This document shows, piece after piece, positions 24,518 to 32,529 of a DNA stretch of 64,000 bases. The position numbers and the translations under genes were made by a program. Source of the DNA: Winogradskyella alexanderae. Its GTDB lineage: Bacteria; Bacteroidota; Bacteroidia; Flavobacteriales; Flavobacteriaceae. Position 1 is the stretch's first letter. Every line of letters begins with the position of its first letter. The notes under the pieces are model-generated. The model worked only from the letters and a program-made list of their open reading frames with translations. It was not told where the DNA came from and made no database searches. The DNA lies in contig NZ_JAIUJR010000001.1 in assembly GCF_020166335.1 (NCBI RefSeq), positions 310,001 to 374,000 on the forward strand. The letters run 5' to 3'.

Positions 24518-25108
24518 ATGTTTACCGGAATAATTGAAGATTTAGGAACAATAAAAAAGCTCGTTAAAGAAGGTAGTAACCTCCATATTACAATAGGTTC
24601 TTCTATTGCCTCTGAATTGAAGATAGATCAAAGTGTTGCTCATAACGGAGTTTGTCTAACAATTGTGGCAAAACAAGATAATGATTATACTGTCACTGCC
24701 ATTCAAGAAACTCTGGACAAGTCTTCTTTGGGTGATTTAAAAGTGGGTGATAAGGTAAATTTGGAGCGCGCGATGATTCTAGGGGCGCGTTTAGATGGTC
24801 ATATTGTTCAGGGACATGTAGATCAAACTGCAAATTGCACCTCTGTTACAGAAAAAGATGGTAGTTGGTTCTACACCTTTGAATATAATCCGAGTTTTAG
24901 CAATATTACAATTGAAAAGGGGTCTATCACAGTTAATGGCGTGAGCCTCACCGTAGTTAATTCAAAGCTTAATGAATTTTCTGTTGCAATAATACCTTAT
25001 ACTTATGAACACACAACATTTCACAGTATTAAAGTTGGTGATAAGGTAAATCTTGAATTTGATGTAATTGGTAAGTATGTTAAAAGACTGAACGAGTTAC
25101 GTTTCTAA
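24518..25108 (+). CDS. ribE: Riboflavin synthase, alpha subunit
   Basis: It converts two 6,7-dimethyl-8-ribityllumazine molecules to riboflavin and a pyrimidine. The 196 residues contain two lumazine-binding repeats: one from MFTGIIEDLG with HNGVCLTI, and one from LDGHIVQGHVD with VNGVSLTVV. Length is typical. No FMN riboswitch is present in the short leader. Its TAA shares a 4-base overlap with the stop of the next, convergent gene. Confidence 0.96.
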   Translation: MFTGIIEDLGTIKKLVKEGSNLHITIGSSIASELKIDQSVAHNGVCLTIVAKQDNDYTVTAIQETLDKSSLGDLKVGDKVNLERAMILGARLDGHIVQGHVDQTANCTSVTEKDGSWFYTFEYNPSFSNITIEKGSITVNGVSLTVVNSKLNEFSVAIIPYTYEHTTFHSIKVGDKVNLEFDVIGKYVKRLNELRF

Positions 25109-25305
25109 GTATTCTGTTTTTTAAGTCGTAAAATTCTATAAGCACCAAAGAAAATTGCTACAAAGAATAAGATTGCTACGCCGTTGTCAATTGGCAATCC
25201 AGGTGGAGGAGGTGGCATTGGAGGCGGAGGTGTCGCTCCCTGTGCCATAGACAAAAAGCCCATGAGAGAAAATAAGATTGAGGCTAACATATTTTTATTC
25301 TCCAT
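25105..25305 (-). CDS. Small exported protein with Pro-rich and PID-TM C-terminus
   Basis: A 66-residue protein. It has a signal peptide (MENKNMLASILFSLMGFLSMAQG), then a run of proline (about 25-36), the motif PIDNG, a hydrophobic segment (about 43-58) and a basic tail (RLKKQNT). This PID-hydrophobic-basic layout is a recurrent C-terminal sorting-like signal in Bacteroidota (I recall it as PID-CTERM), here with almost no protein in front of it. The function is unknown. It overlaps ribE tail-to-tail by 4 bases. Confidence 0.65.
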   Translation of the reverse strand: MENKNMLASILFSLMGFLSMAQGATPPPPMPPPPPGLPIDNGVAILFFVAIFFGAYRILRLKKQNT

Positions 25306-25578
25306 ATTGCTAAAAACGTTGTAAAAGTAACAAAAAAACTGAGCTCACAAAACAATTTAAACTAAAAAACGTCTTTTAACGGCAAATATTATCGACAAAG
25401 TGCAAGATAATGACAGGTGTTAGGGAAGAGTAGTCAATTATCAAACTTCAGGTTTTACAGCTAAAATTACATCAAAAATAATAGTATTGAATGAAAAAGA
25501 ACTAATTATATAATACTATTTTAGAGCTCTAATGAGTTTATTGCACAGCATACTCTGAGAGCTTACCCGTGTAAATAA
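25306..25578. other. Intergenic region without recognised gene
   Basis: About 270 bases of A/T-rich DNA between the small Pro-rich protein gene and the tRNA terminator. I find no open frame with a plausible start and no -7 consensus box. The only structure is a weak A/T-rich inverted repeat at 25480-25488 and 25512-25520. Confidence 0.5.
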
Positions 25579-25613
25579 AAAAAAGACTCATGATTTTAAT
25601 CAAGAGTCTTTTT
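25579..25613 (-). terminator. Terminator of tRNA-Met
   Basis: A near-perfect stem of about 15 bp: AAAAGACTC (25581-25589) pairs with GAGTCTTTT (25604-25612), extended inwards by TGATT/AATCA. The minus-strand T-run comes from A at 25577-25584. It lies just past the 3' end of the tRNA gene. Confidence 0.8.
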
Positions 25614-25622
25614 AGATTGCTG

Positions 25623-25696
25623 TGGTCCCACCTGGGCTCGAACCAGGGACTTTCTGATTATGAGTCAGATACTCTAACCAACTGAGTTATAGGACC
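25623..25696 (-). tRNA. tRNA with CAT anticodon (Met, or lysidine-modified Ile2)
   Basis: A full 74-base cloverleaf. The acceptor stem GGTCCTA/TGGGACC has one G-U pair. The D arm is ACTC...GAGT, the anticodon stem is TCTGA/TCAGA with loop CTCATAA (anticodon CAT), and the T arm is CCTGG-TTCGAGC-CCAGG. The discriminator is A, and CCA is not encoded. CAT could be elongator Met or Ile2; I cannot separate them with certainty. It is not initiator fMet, which would lack the first acceptor pair and have three G-C pairs in the anticodon stem. Confidence 0.92.
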
Positions 25697-25780
25697 TGTT
25701 GGGGTTGCCAATTACTTTATTTCTAAAGAGTTTGCAATATTACTATATATTTTAATACTCTACAAGAAAAACAGCTCAAT

Positions 25781-26185
25781 TTAGTCTGGACTGTCTTGAC
25801 ATAATTCAACCAACACACCGTTTGTTGACTTTGGGTGTAGAAAAGCAATAATCTTATTATCTGCCCCTTTTTTTGGTGTATCGTGAATCATTCTAAAGCC
25901 ATTCAATTTTAGCCGTTCTATCTCTGCCTCAATATCGTCAACAGCGAATGCAATATGATGAATACCTTCACCTTTTTTTTCGATAAACTTAGCTATAGGG
26001 CTATCTTCATTAGTGGCCTGTAACAATTCTATTTTATTTGGGCCACACTCAAAAAAAGAGGTTTTAACACCTTCGCTCTCAACCTCTTCAATTTTATAAT
26101 GCGGTTTGTCAAATAATTGTGCAAATAAATGGTTCGAAGAGTCTAGATCCTTAACGGCAATCCCAATGTGTTCAATTTTCTTCAT
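25781..26185 (-). CDS. mce: Methylmalonyl-CoA epimerase
   Basis: It interconverts (2R)- and (2S)-methylmalonyl-CoA between propionyl-CoA and succinyl-CoA. The 134-residue product starts at ATG 26185 (MKKIEHIGIAVKDLD), as family members do; an upstream in-frame start would add 17 untypical residues. Two vicinal-oxygen-chelate repeats carry the metal ligands: His in EHIGIAV, Glu in KIELLQA, His in GIHHIAFAVDD and Glu in VLVELCQ. It is divergent from rbfA and stands alone. The mutase genes are not in the window. Confidence 0.93.
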   Translation of the reverse strand: MKKIEHIGIAVKDLDSSNHLFAQLFDKPHYKIEEVESEGVKTSFFECGPNKIELLQATNEDSPIAKFIEKKGEGIHHIAFAVDDIEAEIERLKLNGFRMIHDTPKKGADNKIIAFLHPKSTNGVLVELCQDSPD

Positions 26186-26278
26186 TTTAACTATTTTGAA
26201 TGGTAAAATTACAGCTTTATAAGGGGTTAAAAACATGATTTTTGTTATATAAAAATACTATTATCACTAAATATCATC

Positions 26279-26286
26279 TACTTTTG
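26279..26286 (+). promoter_or_regulatory. Putative -7 element 5 bases before the rbfA start
   Basis: TACTTTTG matches TAnnTTTG and ends 5 bases before the ATG at 26292. With the usual distance from the -7 box, transcription would begin at or next to the start codon, giving a leaderless mRNA. Confidence 0.45.
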
Positions 26287-26291
26287 CACAT

Positions 26292-26684
26292 ATGGAGAGT
26301 AATAGACAGAAAAAAATAGCAACAGTCCTGCAACATGATTTAGTAGATGTATTGCAAAGGGCCGCATCAGAGGGTGGTCTCCGTGGGGTAATAATTTCTG
26401 TTAGCAAAGTAAACGTAACGGTAGATTTATCGATTGCCAAAGTCTATTTGAGTATTTTTCCAAATAAAGAAGCTCAGTCCCTCCTAGAAGGCATCAGATC
26501 TAATACCCCTTTAATTAGGCACGAATTATCACAGCGCACTAGGCATCAGCTTAGGCGTATGCCACAACTCGAATTTTTTATTGATGATTCATTAGAATAT
26601 ATTGATGGTATAGAACGCTCTCTTAAAGGTGATGAAAATCCCATAGATAATCCCGATTTATTAGGCAAGCGCAAAAAGTCTTAA
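26292..26684 (+). CDS. rbfA: Ribosome-binding factor A
   Basis: RbfA binds the 30S precursor and helps mature the 5' end of 16S rRNA, notably in cold. The 130 residues follow the family: N-terminal MESNRQKKIATVLQHDLVDVL, then the KH-like core with VDLSIAKVYLSIF, HELSQRTRHQLRRMPQL and the DDSLEYIDGIERSL end. The short basic tail is unremarkable. Its TAA abuts the GTG start of the next gene with no gap. Confidence 0.93.
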   Translation: MESNRQKKIATVLQHDLVDVLQRAASEGGLRGVIISVSKVNVTVDLSIAKVYLSIFPNKEAQSLLEGIRSNTPLIRHELSQRTRHQLRRMPQLEFFIDDSLEYIDGIERSLKGDENPIDNPDLLGKRKKS

Positions 26685-27890
26685 GTGAATTTTTCCTTAT
26701 ATATAGCAAAACGATACCTTTTCTCAAAAAGCAGCAACAACGCAATTAATATAATGACTTTAATTGCGTCAGGCGGTGTAATTATAGCCTCTGCGTCCCT
26801 TTTCATAGTTCTCTCTGTTTTTGCTGGATTAAAGGACTTTAGTTTACAGTTTTCCTCTTTTGTAGATCCAGATTTAAAACTTTTGCCTTATACAGGAAAA
26901 TCCTTTCATTTTACTGAAGAGAATTTAAACGCATTGAAGCAAATTAATGGAATTAACGCCCTTTCTTTCGTCGTTGAAGAACGCGTTATTATTAAATCTG
27001 AAAACAAAAACCTATTAGCAACACTAAAAGGGGTTGATGAGAATTACCTCAAAGTTACTGATGTTGATTCGTTGATCACTAAGGGACACTGGATCATAAG
27101 CGGAAACAATCAAGTCGTTTCGGGCTGGGGAATATCCAATAATCTCTCTTTTGGTGTTTTTGATTTTTTAAAACCACTCTCCTTGTACGTTCCAAAGCCA
27201 GGCAAAGGACAATTTAGCTCATTAAAAGGAGCTTATAATTCGGTTTCTGTAAACAATGTTGGGCTGTTTGATATAAATGAAGAGCTTAATAACGAATATA
27301 TATATTCGGATATAGCAACTGCGAGAACACTCTTAAATTATAATAGTCATCAGTATTCGTCTATAGAACTAAAGTTAAAAGCTGATGTTGACGAAAACGC
27401 CCTAAGAAACGAAATACAAAGTCTGTTTCCTAATACGTTTGAGATTAGAAATAGACAACAGTTAAACGATGCCCTTTATAAAATGCTGAATACCGAAAAC
27501 CTAGCAATATATCTGATCTTTACTTTGGTTATTATAATCGCCCTTTTTAACGTAATAGGAGCTATAATAATGATGATTCTAGATAAAAAACAATCTCTAA
27601 ACACACTATTTAATCTTGGTTTGGATGCACTATCTATAAAATCTATTTTCTTTTTTCAAGGCAGCATAATGACTACTCTGAGTGGAATGATAGGTGTTGG
27701 CCTAGGTTTTGTAATCGTGCTTTTACAACAAAGCTTTGATTTGGTTATGTTAACACCAGACCTGCCATATCCGGTAAGGATAAAACTTGTAAATGTGATA
27801 ATTGTAATTGCTACGATTTTAGTTTTAGGAATTTTTGCGTCAAAGATTGCCTCTCAGCGCATTAATAAGCAATTAATAAAAGCAGCGTAA
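26685..27890 (+). CDS. LolC/LolE-like FtsX-family permease
   Basis: A 401-residue membrane protein starting with GTG immediately after the rbfA stop (TAA-GTG). TM1 is at about residues 22-45 (LIASGGVIIASASLFIVLSVF). A large periplasmic domain (about 50-260) follows, then three TM helices (about 275-297, 320-345 and 370-390), which is the FtsX/LolE arrangement. Such permeases pair with a LolD-type ATPase to lift lipoproteins from the inner membrane. No ATPase is adjacent. Coupling with rbfA suggests constitutive expression. LolE versus a MacB-like role is not settled. Confidence 0.82.
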   Translation: MNFSLYIAKRYLFSKSSNNAINIMTLIASGGVIIASASLFIVLSVFAGLKDFSLQFSSFVDPDLKLLPYTGKSFHFTEENLNALKQINGINALSFVVEERVIIKSENKNLLATLKGVDENYLKVTDVDSLITKGHWIISGNNQVVSGWGISNNLSFGVFDFLKPLSLYVPKPGKGQFSSLKGAYNSVSVNNVGLFDINEELNNEYIYSDIATARTLLNYNSHQYSSIELKLKADVDENALRNEIQSLFPNTFEIRNRQQLNDALYKMLNTENLAIYLIFTLVIIIALFNVIGAIIMMILDKKQSLNTLFNLGLDALSIKSIFFFQGSIMTTLSGMIGVGLGFVIVLLQQSFDLVMLTPDLPYPVRIKLVNVIIVIATILVLGIFASKIASQRINKQLIKAA

Positions 27891-27891
27891 T

Positions 27892-28884
27892 CTAGGCGAA
27901 CTGATAATTGGAAAACTTTTCTAATACCTCATCAAAGGCAGCAAAAACGTCCTTAGAATAATCGCTTGTAACCATCTTCATTCTGTATTCCTTAAAATTT
28001 GGGATGCCCTTAAAATAATTGGTATAGTGCCTTCTGGTTTCAAAAACGCCTAATTTTTCGCCTTTCCAATCAATAGACATTTTAAGATGACGTCGCGCTG
28101 CTTCGACGCGTTCTGGCATTGAGATAGGGGGTAAATGCTCGCCTGTTTTAAAAAAGTGTTTTACTTGCTTAAAAAACCAAGGATTACCAATTGATGCTCT
28201 TCCTATCATAGCGCCATCAAGTCCATACACGTCTCTCATTTCTACAGCTTTTTCAGGACTGTTAACATCTCCATTCCCAAAGACCGGTATGTGCATTCTG
28301 GGATTGTTCTTTACAGCAGCTATTGGTTTCCAATCTGCGCTTCCTTTATACATCTGTGCTCTAGTGCGACCATGAATAGAAATAGCTTTTATTCCAACAT
28401 CTTGTAATCGTTCAGCAACTTCTACAATTTTTATTGAGTCGTGGTCCCACCCTAATCGTGTTTTTACAGTTACGGGTAAATTTGTGCGCTTTACCATTTC
28501 AGCGGTTAACTTTTCCATTAGGCAAACATCTTTTAATATCCCTGCACCCGCACCTTTGGATACCACTTTTTTTACAGGACACCCAAAATTAATATCAATT
28601 ATATCGGGATTTGATTTTTCAACGATATCAATAGTTTGGAGCATGCTTTCCATATTGGCGCCAAAAATTTGGATGCCAACAGGACGTTCTTTTTCGTATA
28701 TGTCAAGCTTCATGACGCTTTTGGCCGCATTGCGAATTAAGCCCTCACTAGATACAAATTCGGTATAAACTACATCTGCACCTTGTTCCTTACAAAGTGC
28801 ACGAAACGGCGGATCGCTCACGTCCTCCATCGGAGCCAATAGCAATGGAAAATTTCCAAGTTCTATGTTGCCAATTTTTACCAA
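27892..28884 (-). CDS. dusB: tRNA-dihydrouridine synthase
   Basis: It reduces uridines of the tRNA D-loop with FMN and NADPH. The 330-residue protein begins KIGNIELGNFPLLLAPMEDVSDPPFR, the FMN-binding barrel start. The catalytic proton donor is Cys102 (INFGCPVKKVVSKG), followed by GRTRAQMYKG and the phosphate-binding GNGDV and GAMIGRASIGNPW. This set corresponds to DusB. It converges with the permease gene at 1 base and has a -7 box just upstream. Confidence 0.93.
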   Translation of the reverse strand: MVKIGNIELGNFPLLLAPMEDVSDPPFRALCKEQGADVVYTEFVSSEGLIRNAAKSVMKLDIYEKERPVGIQIFGANMESMLQTIDIVEKSNPDIIDINFGCPVKKVVSKGAGAGILKDVCLMEKLTAEMVKRTNLPVTVKTRLGWDHDSIKIVEVAERLQDVGIKAISIHGRTRAQMYKGSADWKPIAAVKNNPRMHIPVFGNGDVNSPEKAVEMRDVYGLDGAMIGRASIGNPWFFKQVKHFFKTGEHLPPISMPERVEAARRHLKMSIDWKGEKLGVFETRRHYTNYFKGIPNFKEYRMKMVTSDYSKDVFAAFDEVLEKFSNYQFA

Positions 28885-28901
28885 AGTGGATGGTTTTGGT
28901 G

Positions 28902-28909
28902 CAAAACTA
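28902..28909 (-). promoter_or_regulatory. Putative -7 promoter element of dusB
   Basis: TAGTTTTG on the minus strand matches TAnnTTTG, 17 bases upstream of the dusB start codon. No -33 TTG is seen at usual spacing. Confidence 0.4.
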
Positions 28910-28928
28910 ATGTTTTTTAAAGAAAGTG

Positions 28929-30047
28929 TTAGTAGTTAACATCCACTATGCCAACAGACAAGGTAAGTTCTTCGCCTTGTGCGCTTATCACAGTTCCTTC
29001 AAAAACTGCGTTAAAAGAAAAATTGTTGCTAATTAGCGTATTAAATCTAAAATTATTTACTCCGGGATAATAGGGAAAATATTCAGTTCCATCTACTTTG
29101 ATGACAAACTCCAAAAAGGTATCTATTCCTGTTACATTCTCAGGTACTTCAAAAGAAATGCTGTGGTTGCCAAATAAGGCCGCTCCATAGACTGATATTA
29201 TCTCATTGGAATAAGAAATTGTTTTGTTTGCAAAATCAATGTTCTGCAAGCCCGCTGTTACCCTCAGCACATCAGCGGATAATAGGCCGCAATTGCCCAA
29301 TTGATTAATAATAGCAGCCAAACTTCCGTCTGGGTCACCACATTCTAAAATTTGGTCCTCTAGTGCACGTCTGTAATTAAGGCAAGATTGAATGTCTTGA
29401 TTGCTTTGGTTATATGCTATTTCTGCTTCGCGCGTGGCCTCTCTTAGTGTGCAATTGAACAAAGCAAAATCTTTTGTCCAAATAGAGGATGTTTTTTTAA
29501 TTATTGTTGCACCATCTGAAATCGATGTGTTTGAATTAGTCAATGTTTCGTCTTGCCTAACAATAAGGGTTTCTCCATTTTCTGAAACTATAAAACTACT
29601 AATCTGTTCGCCCAGCAGATAAATCGTATTTTCTTCTTCTGCGGTAATATTAAATAACGATTGCTCGAAAACAACCTCTTCGCTATTTACTGAATAACCA
29701 TATGTTGAATCAACATCTGCATTAGTATAAAAATTACTTGTTTGTTCAATGCCATTAACTCTCAGCCTAGCATTATAAGTATAATCACCTCTAACTCTAA
29801 AGTTATCATCATCAAAAGTTAAGGTGTAATTAGAAGCAGTACTAAATACTCTCATTTCCGTACTAGGTGATTGATCTTCGGCGCTGGGCAAATAAGATAC
29901 CTCCGCATTAAACTCGACGAGATGCCATTCTCCAAGAATTCTCGGATTAAAGCTTAAGGCACTAATATCAAAGTCTACAGGTTCGTTGTCACAATTAAAT
30001 GAAAACAACAACACAAATAGACAGCAGAATGTAGCTATCTTTTTCAT
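28929..30047 (-). CDS. Hypothetical lipocalin-like lipoprotein
   Basis: A 372-residue predicted lipoprotein. I start at 30047 because MKKIATFCCLFVLLFSFNC gives a lipobox-like Cys directly after the hydrophobic core; longer forms lack a signal. Residues about 35-180 have a beta-rich, lipocalin-like pattern opening with ILGEWHLVEFNAE, as in many Bacteroidota lipoproteins. The central part is rich in cysteine (CTLREATREAEIAYN, CLNYRRALEDQILECGDPDG, NCG), which may form disulfides. The C-terminal third is again beta-rich. No close family is recognised. A putative -7 box lies upstream. Confidence 0.6.
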   Translation of the reverse strand: MKKIATFCCLFVLLFSFNCDNEPVDFDISALSFNPRILGEWHLVEFNAEVSYLPSAEDQSPSTEMRVFSTASNYTLTFDDDNFRVRGDYTYNARLRVNGIEQTSNFYTNADVDSTYGYSVNSEEVVFEQSLFNITAEEENTIYLLGEQISSFIVSENGETLIVRQDETLTNSNTSISDGATIIKKTSSIWTKDFALFNCTLREATREAEIAYNQSNQDIQSCLNYRRALEDQILECGDPDGSLAAIINQLGNCGLLSADVLRVTAGLQNIDFANKTISYSNEIISVYGAALFGNHSISFEVPENVTGIDTFLEFVIKVDGTEYFPYYPGVNNFRFNTLISNNFSFNAVFEGTVISAQGEELTLSVGIVDVNY

Positions 30048-30070
30048 TTGAAGAAAAGCAATCTTTTCCT

Positions 30071-30078
30071 CAAATTTA
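30071..30078 (-). promoter_or_regulatory. Putative -7 promoter element of the lipocalin-like gene
   Basis: TAAATTTG on the minus strand matches TAnnTTTG, 23 bases upstream of the start at 30047, and it favours that start. Confidence 0.4.
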
Positions 30079-30110
30079 AGAAAAATCAAAATATCTCTAT
30101 TTGCAAATAA

Positions 30111-31355
30111 TTAGAACTTAACCTTGGTTTCGATTTTCTGGTCACCACGTAAAACCGTAATATCAGCTTCGTCGCCATTGTCAAATATAGAAAGTGCCCT
30201 CATGTAACTCATCATGTCCGTTACCATGCTGTCTCCCAGCTTAATCACAATATCTCCTTTTTGTATTCCCGCATTAAAAGCAGGAGTATCTTCCCTTGTA
30301 CCATCTATACGCATACCTTCTCCGTCATACAAATAATCTGGAACAACACCCAAACCAACCTTAAATCGTGGTGTTTCTTCGCTTTCATTCTTTGTTGTTC
30401 TAAAGGCCAATTCACCATTATCGTCTAAATCTGAAATTATATCAAAAATATAATCTGAAATTAGGCTCATACCTTTGTAATTCAGCTTATCAGAATCGTC
30501 GCTTGGTTTATGATAGTCTTCGTGTTGACCAGTGAAAAAATGTAAAACTGGGACATCTATTAAATAGAATGATGTATGATCACTTGGTCCTACCCCGCTT
30601 TCATTTTCAATGAGCTTAAATTTTTCATTATGTGAATTTATGGTTTGTTTAAACAACGGTGAAGTACCAACACCATAAACCGCAAGTGTATTATCGTTTT
30701 TTAAGCGACCAACCATATCCATATTAATCATGTAATTGATAGATTCCGCAGAAATTGTAGGGTTTTTGGAAAAATAATTTGAACCTAACAATCCCATTTC
30801 CTCTCCAGAAAATGCCAAAAACATATAGTTGTTTTTATCCCTTATTTCTGATTGGTCGTTTTTGATTTTTAACCTACTTGCAAGATTTAATAATACCGCT
30901 ACCCCACTTGCGTTGTCATCAGCTCCATTATGCACCGCTTTTTCTTCACCTCGATAAAGCGAACCTTCGCCACCATATCCTAAGTGGTCGTAATGCGCAC
31001 CAATAATAATTGTTGTTTCCGCATTATTATTTATATAACCGATGACGTTATTCCCTGTGATTGTACTGTCTGAATTTTTACTAAACTCAACTTCTTTATG
31101 CGGATCTGTTTTTGGTTTGAAAGAAAAGGGTTGTAAAAAACCGTCTGTACCTTTTGGTTCAAGACCAATTTCTTTAAATCTGGAAACCAAGTATTTAGAA
31201 GCCTTTTCTTCACCTTCTGTCCCTGTTTGTCTTCCTTCAAGTTTATCGTCGGCTAAAAAGACAACATCTTCCTTAATTTTATTTACTGCAACCTGAGGTT
31301 TGTTCTTACAGGCCCATAATCCTGCTAAAACAAATAAAAACACTATTTTTTTCAT
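30111..31355 (-). CDS. M28-family zinc aminopeptidase lipoprotein with PDZ domain
   Basis: A 414-residue lipoprotein (MKKIVFLFVLAGLWAC, Cys16), so envelope-anchored. The M28 catalytic domain has His121 and Asp123 in GAHYDHLG, Asp146 in GADDNASG, Glu185/Glu186 in FSGEEMGLLG, and His in DHTSFYLIDVP, the set that binds two zinc ions and activates water. A C-terminal PDZ domain (about 330-410, LGVVPDYLYDGEGMRID ... NAGIQKGDIVIKLG) probably binds substrates. It is divergent from the TolB-like gene with facing promoter boxes between them. Confidence 0.92.
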   Translation of the reverse strand: MKKIVFLFVLAGLWACKNKPQVAVNKIKEDVVFLADDKLEGRQTGTEGEEKASKYLVSRFKEIGLEPKGTDGFLQPFSFKPKTDPHKEVEFSKNSDSTITGNNVIGYINNNAETTIIIGAHYDHLGYGGEGSLYRGEEKAVHNGADDNASGVAVLLNLASRLKIKNDQSEIRDKNNYMFLAFSGEEMGLLGSNYFSKNPTISAESINYMINMDMVGRLKNDNTLAVYGVGTSPLFKQTINSHNEKFKLIENESGVGPSDHTSFYLIDVPVLHFFTGQHEDYHKPSDDSDKLNYKGMSLISDYIFDIISDLDDNGELAFRTTKNESEETPRFKVGLGVVPDYLYDGEGMRIDGTREDTPAFNAGIQKGDIVIKLGDSMVTDMMSYMRALSIFDNGDEADITVLRGDQKIETKVKF

Positions 31356-31365
31356 TTTGAAGTCT

Positions 31366-31383
31366 TATTTTTGCGCAAAATTA
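31366..31383. promoter_or_regulatory. Face-to-face -7 boxes, TolB-like gene and M28 gene
   Basis: TATTTTTGCGCAAAATTA is nearly palindromic. TATTTTTG (31366-31373) reads towards the TolB-like gene, and TAATTTTG (31383-31376, minus strand) reads towards the M28 gene, with 2 bases between them. The two starts would exclude each other. Confidence 0.45.
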
Positions 31384-31416
31384 GGCAATAAATGCCACTT
31401 ATTATAATTGATTGCG

Positions 31417-32529
31417 ATGAATAGAATAGTTATTTTACTATTGGTTTTGGTAACGTTTTCAGCATGTAAAAACGATGCTTCAAAAGCACCAAACAACCGA
31501 GTTGAGATTGAAGCAGATTCAACAATTACTAATCCATTAATATACCCTGAAGAGAAAAACTTTAAATCACTAAGACAAGTTACTTTTGGTGGAGATAACG
31601 CTGAGGCCTATTGGAGTTTTGACGATAAACAGTTGGTATTTCAATCAAACAATCCAAAATGGGGTGTGAGTTGTGATCAAATGTTTTTAATGAATGCAAA
31701 CGAAACCCTTTCGGATTCAATTGCGCCTCCGATGCTGAGCACAGGAATGGGGCGAACAACCTGTTCTTATTTTTTACCTGACAATAAACATATTATATAT
31801 GCTTCAACCCATCTAGGTGGCGAGAAATGTCCCGATGTACCAACCAAAGAAAATGGAAAATACATCTGGCCTATATACGACACTTACGATATTTTTGTAG
31901 CTGATTTAAATGGTAACATTGTTAAACAATTAACCAATGAGCCAGGATATGATGCCGAGCCAACGGTATCTCCTAAAGGCGATAAAATTGTATTTACATC
32001 AACAAGAAGCGGAGACCTTGAGCTTTACACTATGAATATAGATGGTTCAGACGTGAGACAAATCACTGATGAATTAGGTTATGATGGTGGCGCGTTTTTC
32101 TCTCCTGACGGCACTAAGATTATCTTTAGATCATCTCGCCCAAAAACACAAAAGGAAATAACAGAATACAAGGAGTTACTGTCTAGAGGTTTGGTAGAAC
32201 CAAGTGATATGGAATTGTTTATTTGTAATGCTGATGGCTCTGATTTGCGACAATTAACTTTTCTTGGCAATGCTAACTGGAGCCCGTTTTTTCATCCTAG
32301 TGGAGAGAAAGTTTTATTCTCCTCTAACTTTGAAAGCGAAATTGGTTTTCCTTTCAATCTTTACATGATTGATGTAGATGGTAAAAACTTAAGGCGTGTC
32401 ACACACGGTAAGACCTTTGAAGCGTTTCCTGTTTTTTCTAATGATGGTAAGTATTTGGTGTTTTCTTCAAATCGAAATAATGGCGGAACAAGGGATACCA
32501 ATCTCTTTATAGCTGAGTGGCAAGATTAA
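31417..32529 (+). CDS. TolB/WD40-like beta-propeller lipoprotein
   Basis: A 370-residue lipoprotein. The ATG at 31417 (MNRIVILLLVLVTFSAC) gives a clear lipobox; a TTG 9 bases upstream is unlikely. The mature part contains PD40/WD40-like blades (YDAEPTVSPKGDKIVFTSTRSG, YDGGAFFSPDGTKIIFRSSR, NWSPFFHPSGEKVLFSSN, EAFPVFSNDGKYLVFSSNR), as in TolB and related envelope propellers. It is not the Tol-Pal TolB in context. A role in protein or carbohydrate binding at the periplasmic face is possible. Its stop shares TTAA with the converging receptor gene. Confidence 0.83.
   Translation: MNRIVILLLVLVTFSACKNDASKAPNNRVEIEADSTITNPLIYPEEKNFKSLRQVTFGGDNAEAYWSFDDKQLVFQSNNPKWGVSCDQMFLMNANETLSDSIAPPMLSTGMGRTTCSYFLPDNKHIIYASTHLGGEKCPDVPTKENGKYIWPIYDTYDIFVADLNGNIVKQLTNEPGYDAEPTVSPKGDKIVFTSTRSGDLELYTMNIDGSDVRQITDELGYDGGAFFSPDGTKIIFRSSRPKTQKEITEYKELLSRGLVEPSDMELFICNADGSDLRQLTFLGNANWSPFFHPSGEKVLFSSNFESEIGFPFNLYMIDVDGKNLRRVTHGKTFEAFPVFSNDGKYLVFSSNRNNGGTRDTNLFIAEWQD

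Noticed and set aside
25480..25520. A/T-rich inverted repeat AATAGTATT ... AATACTATT
   Set aside because: Nine A/T-rich pairs around a 23-base loop are expected by chance in such DNA, and no gene, T-run or conserved element is attached.
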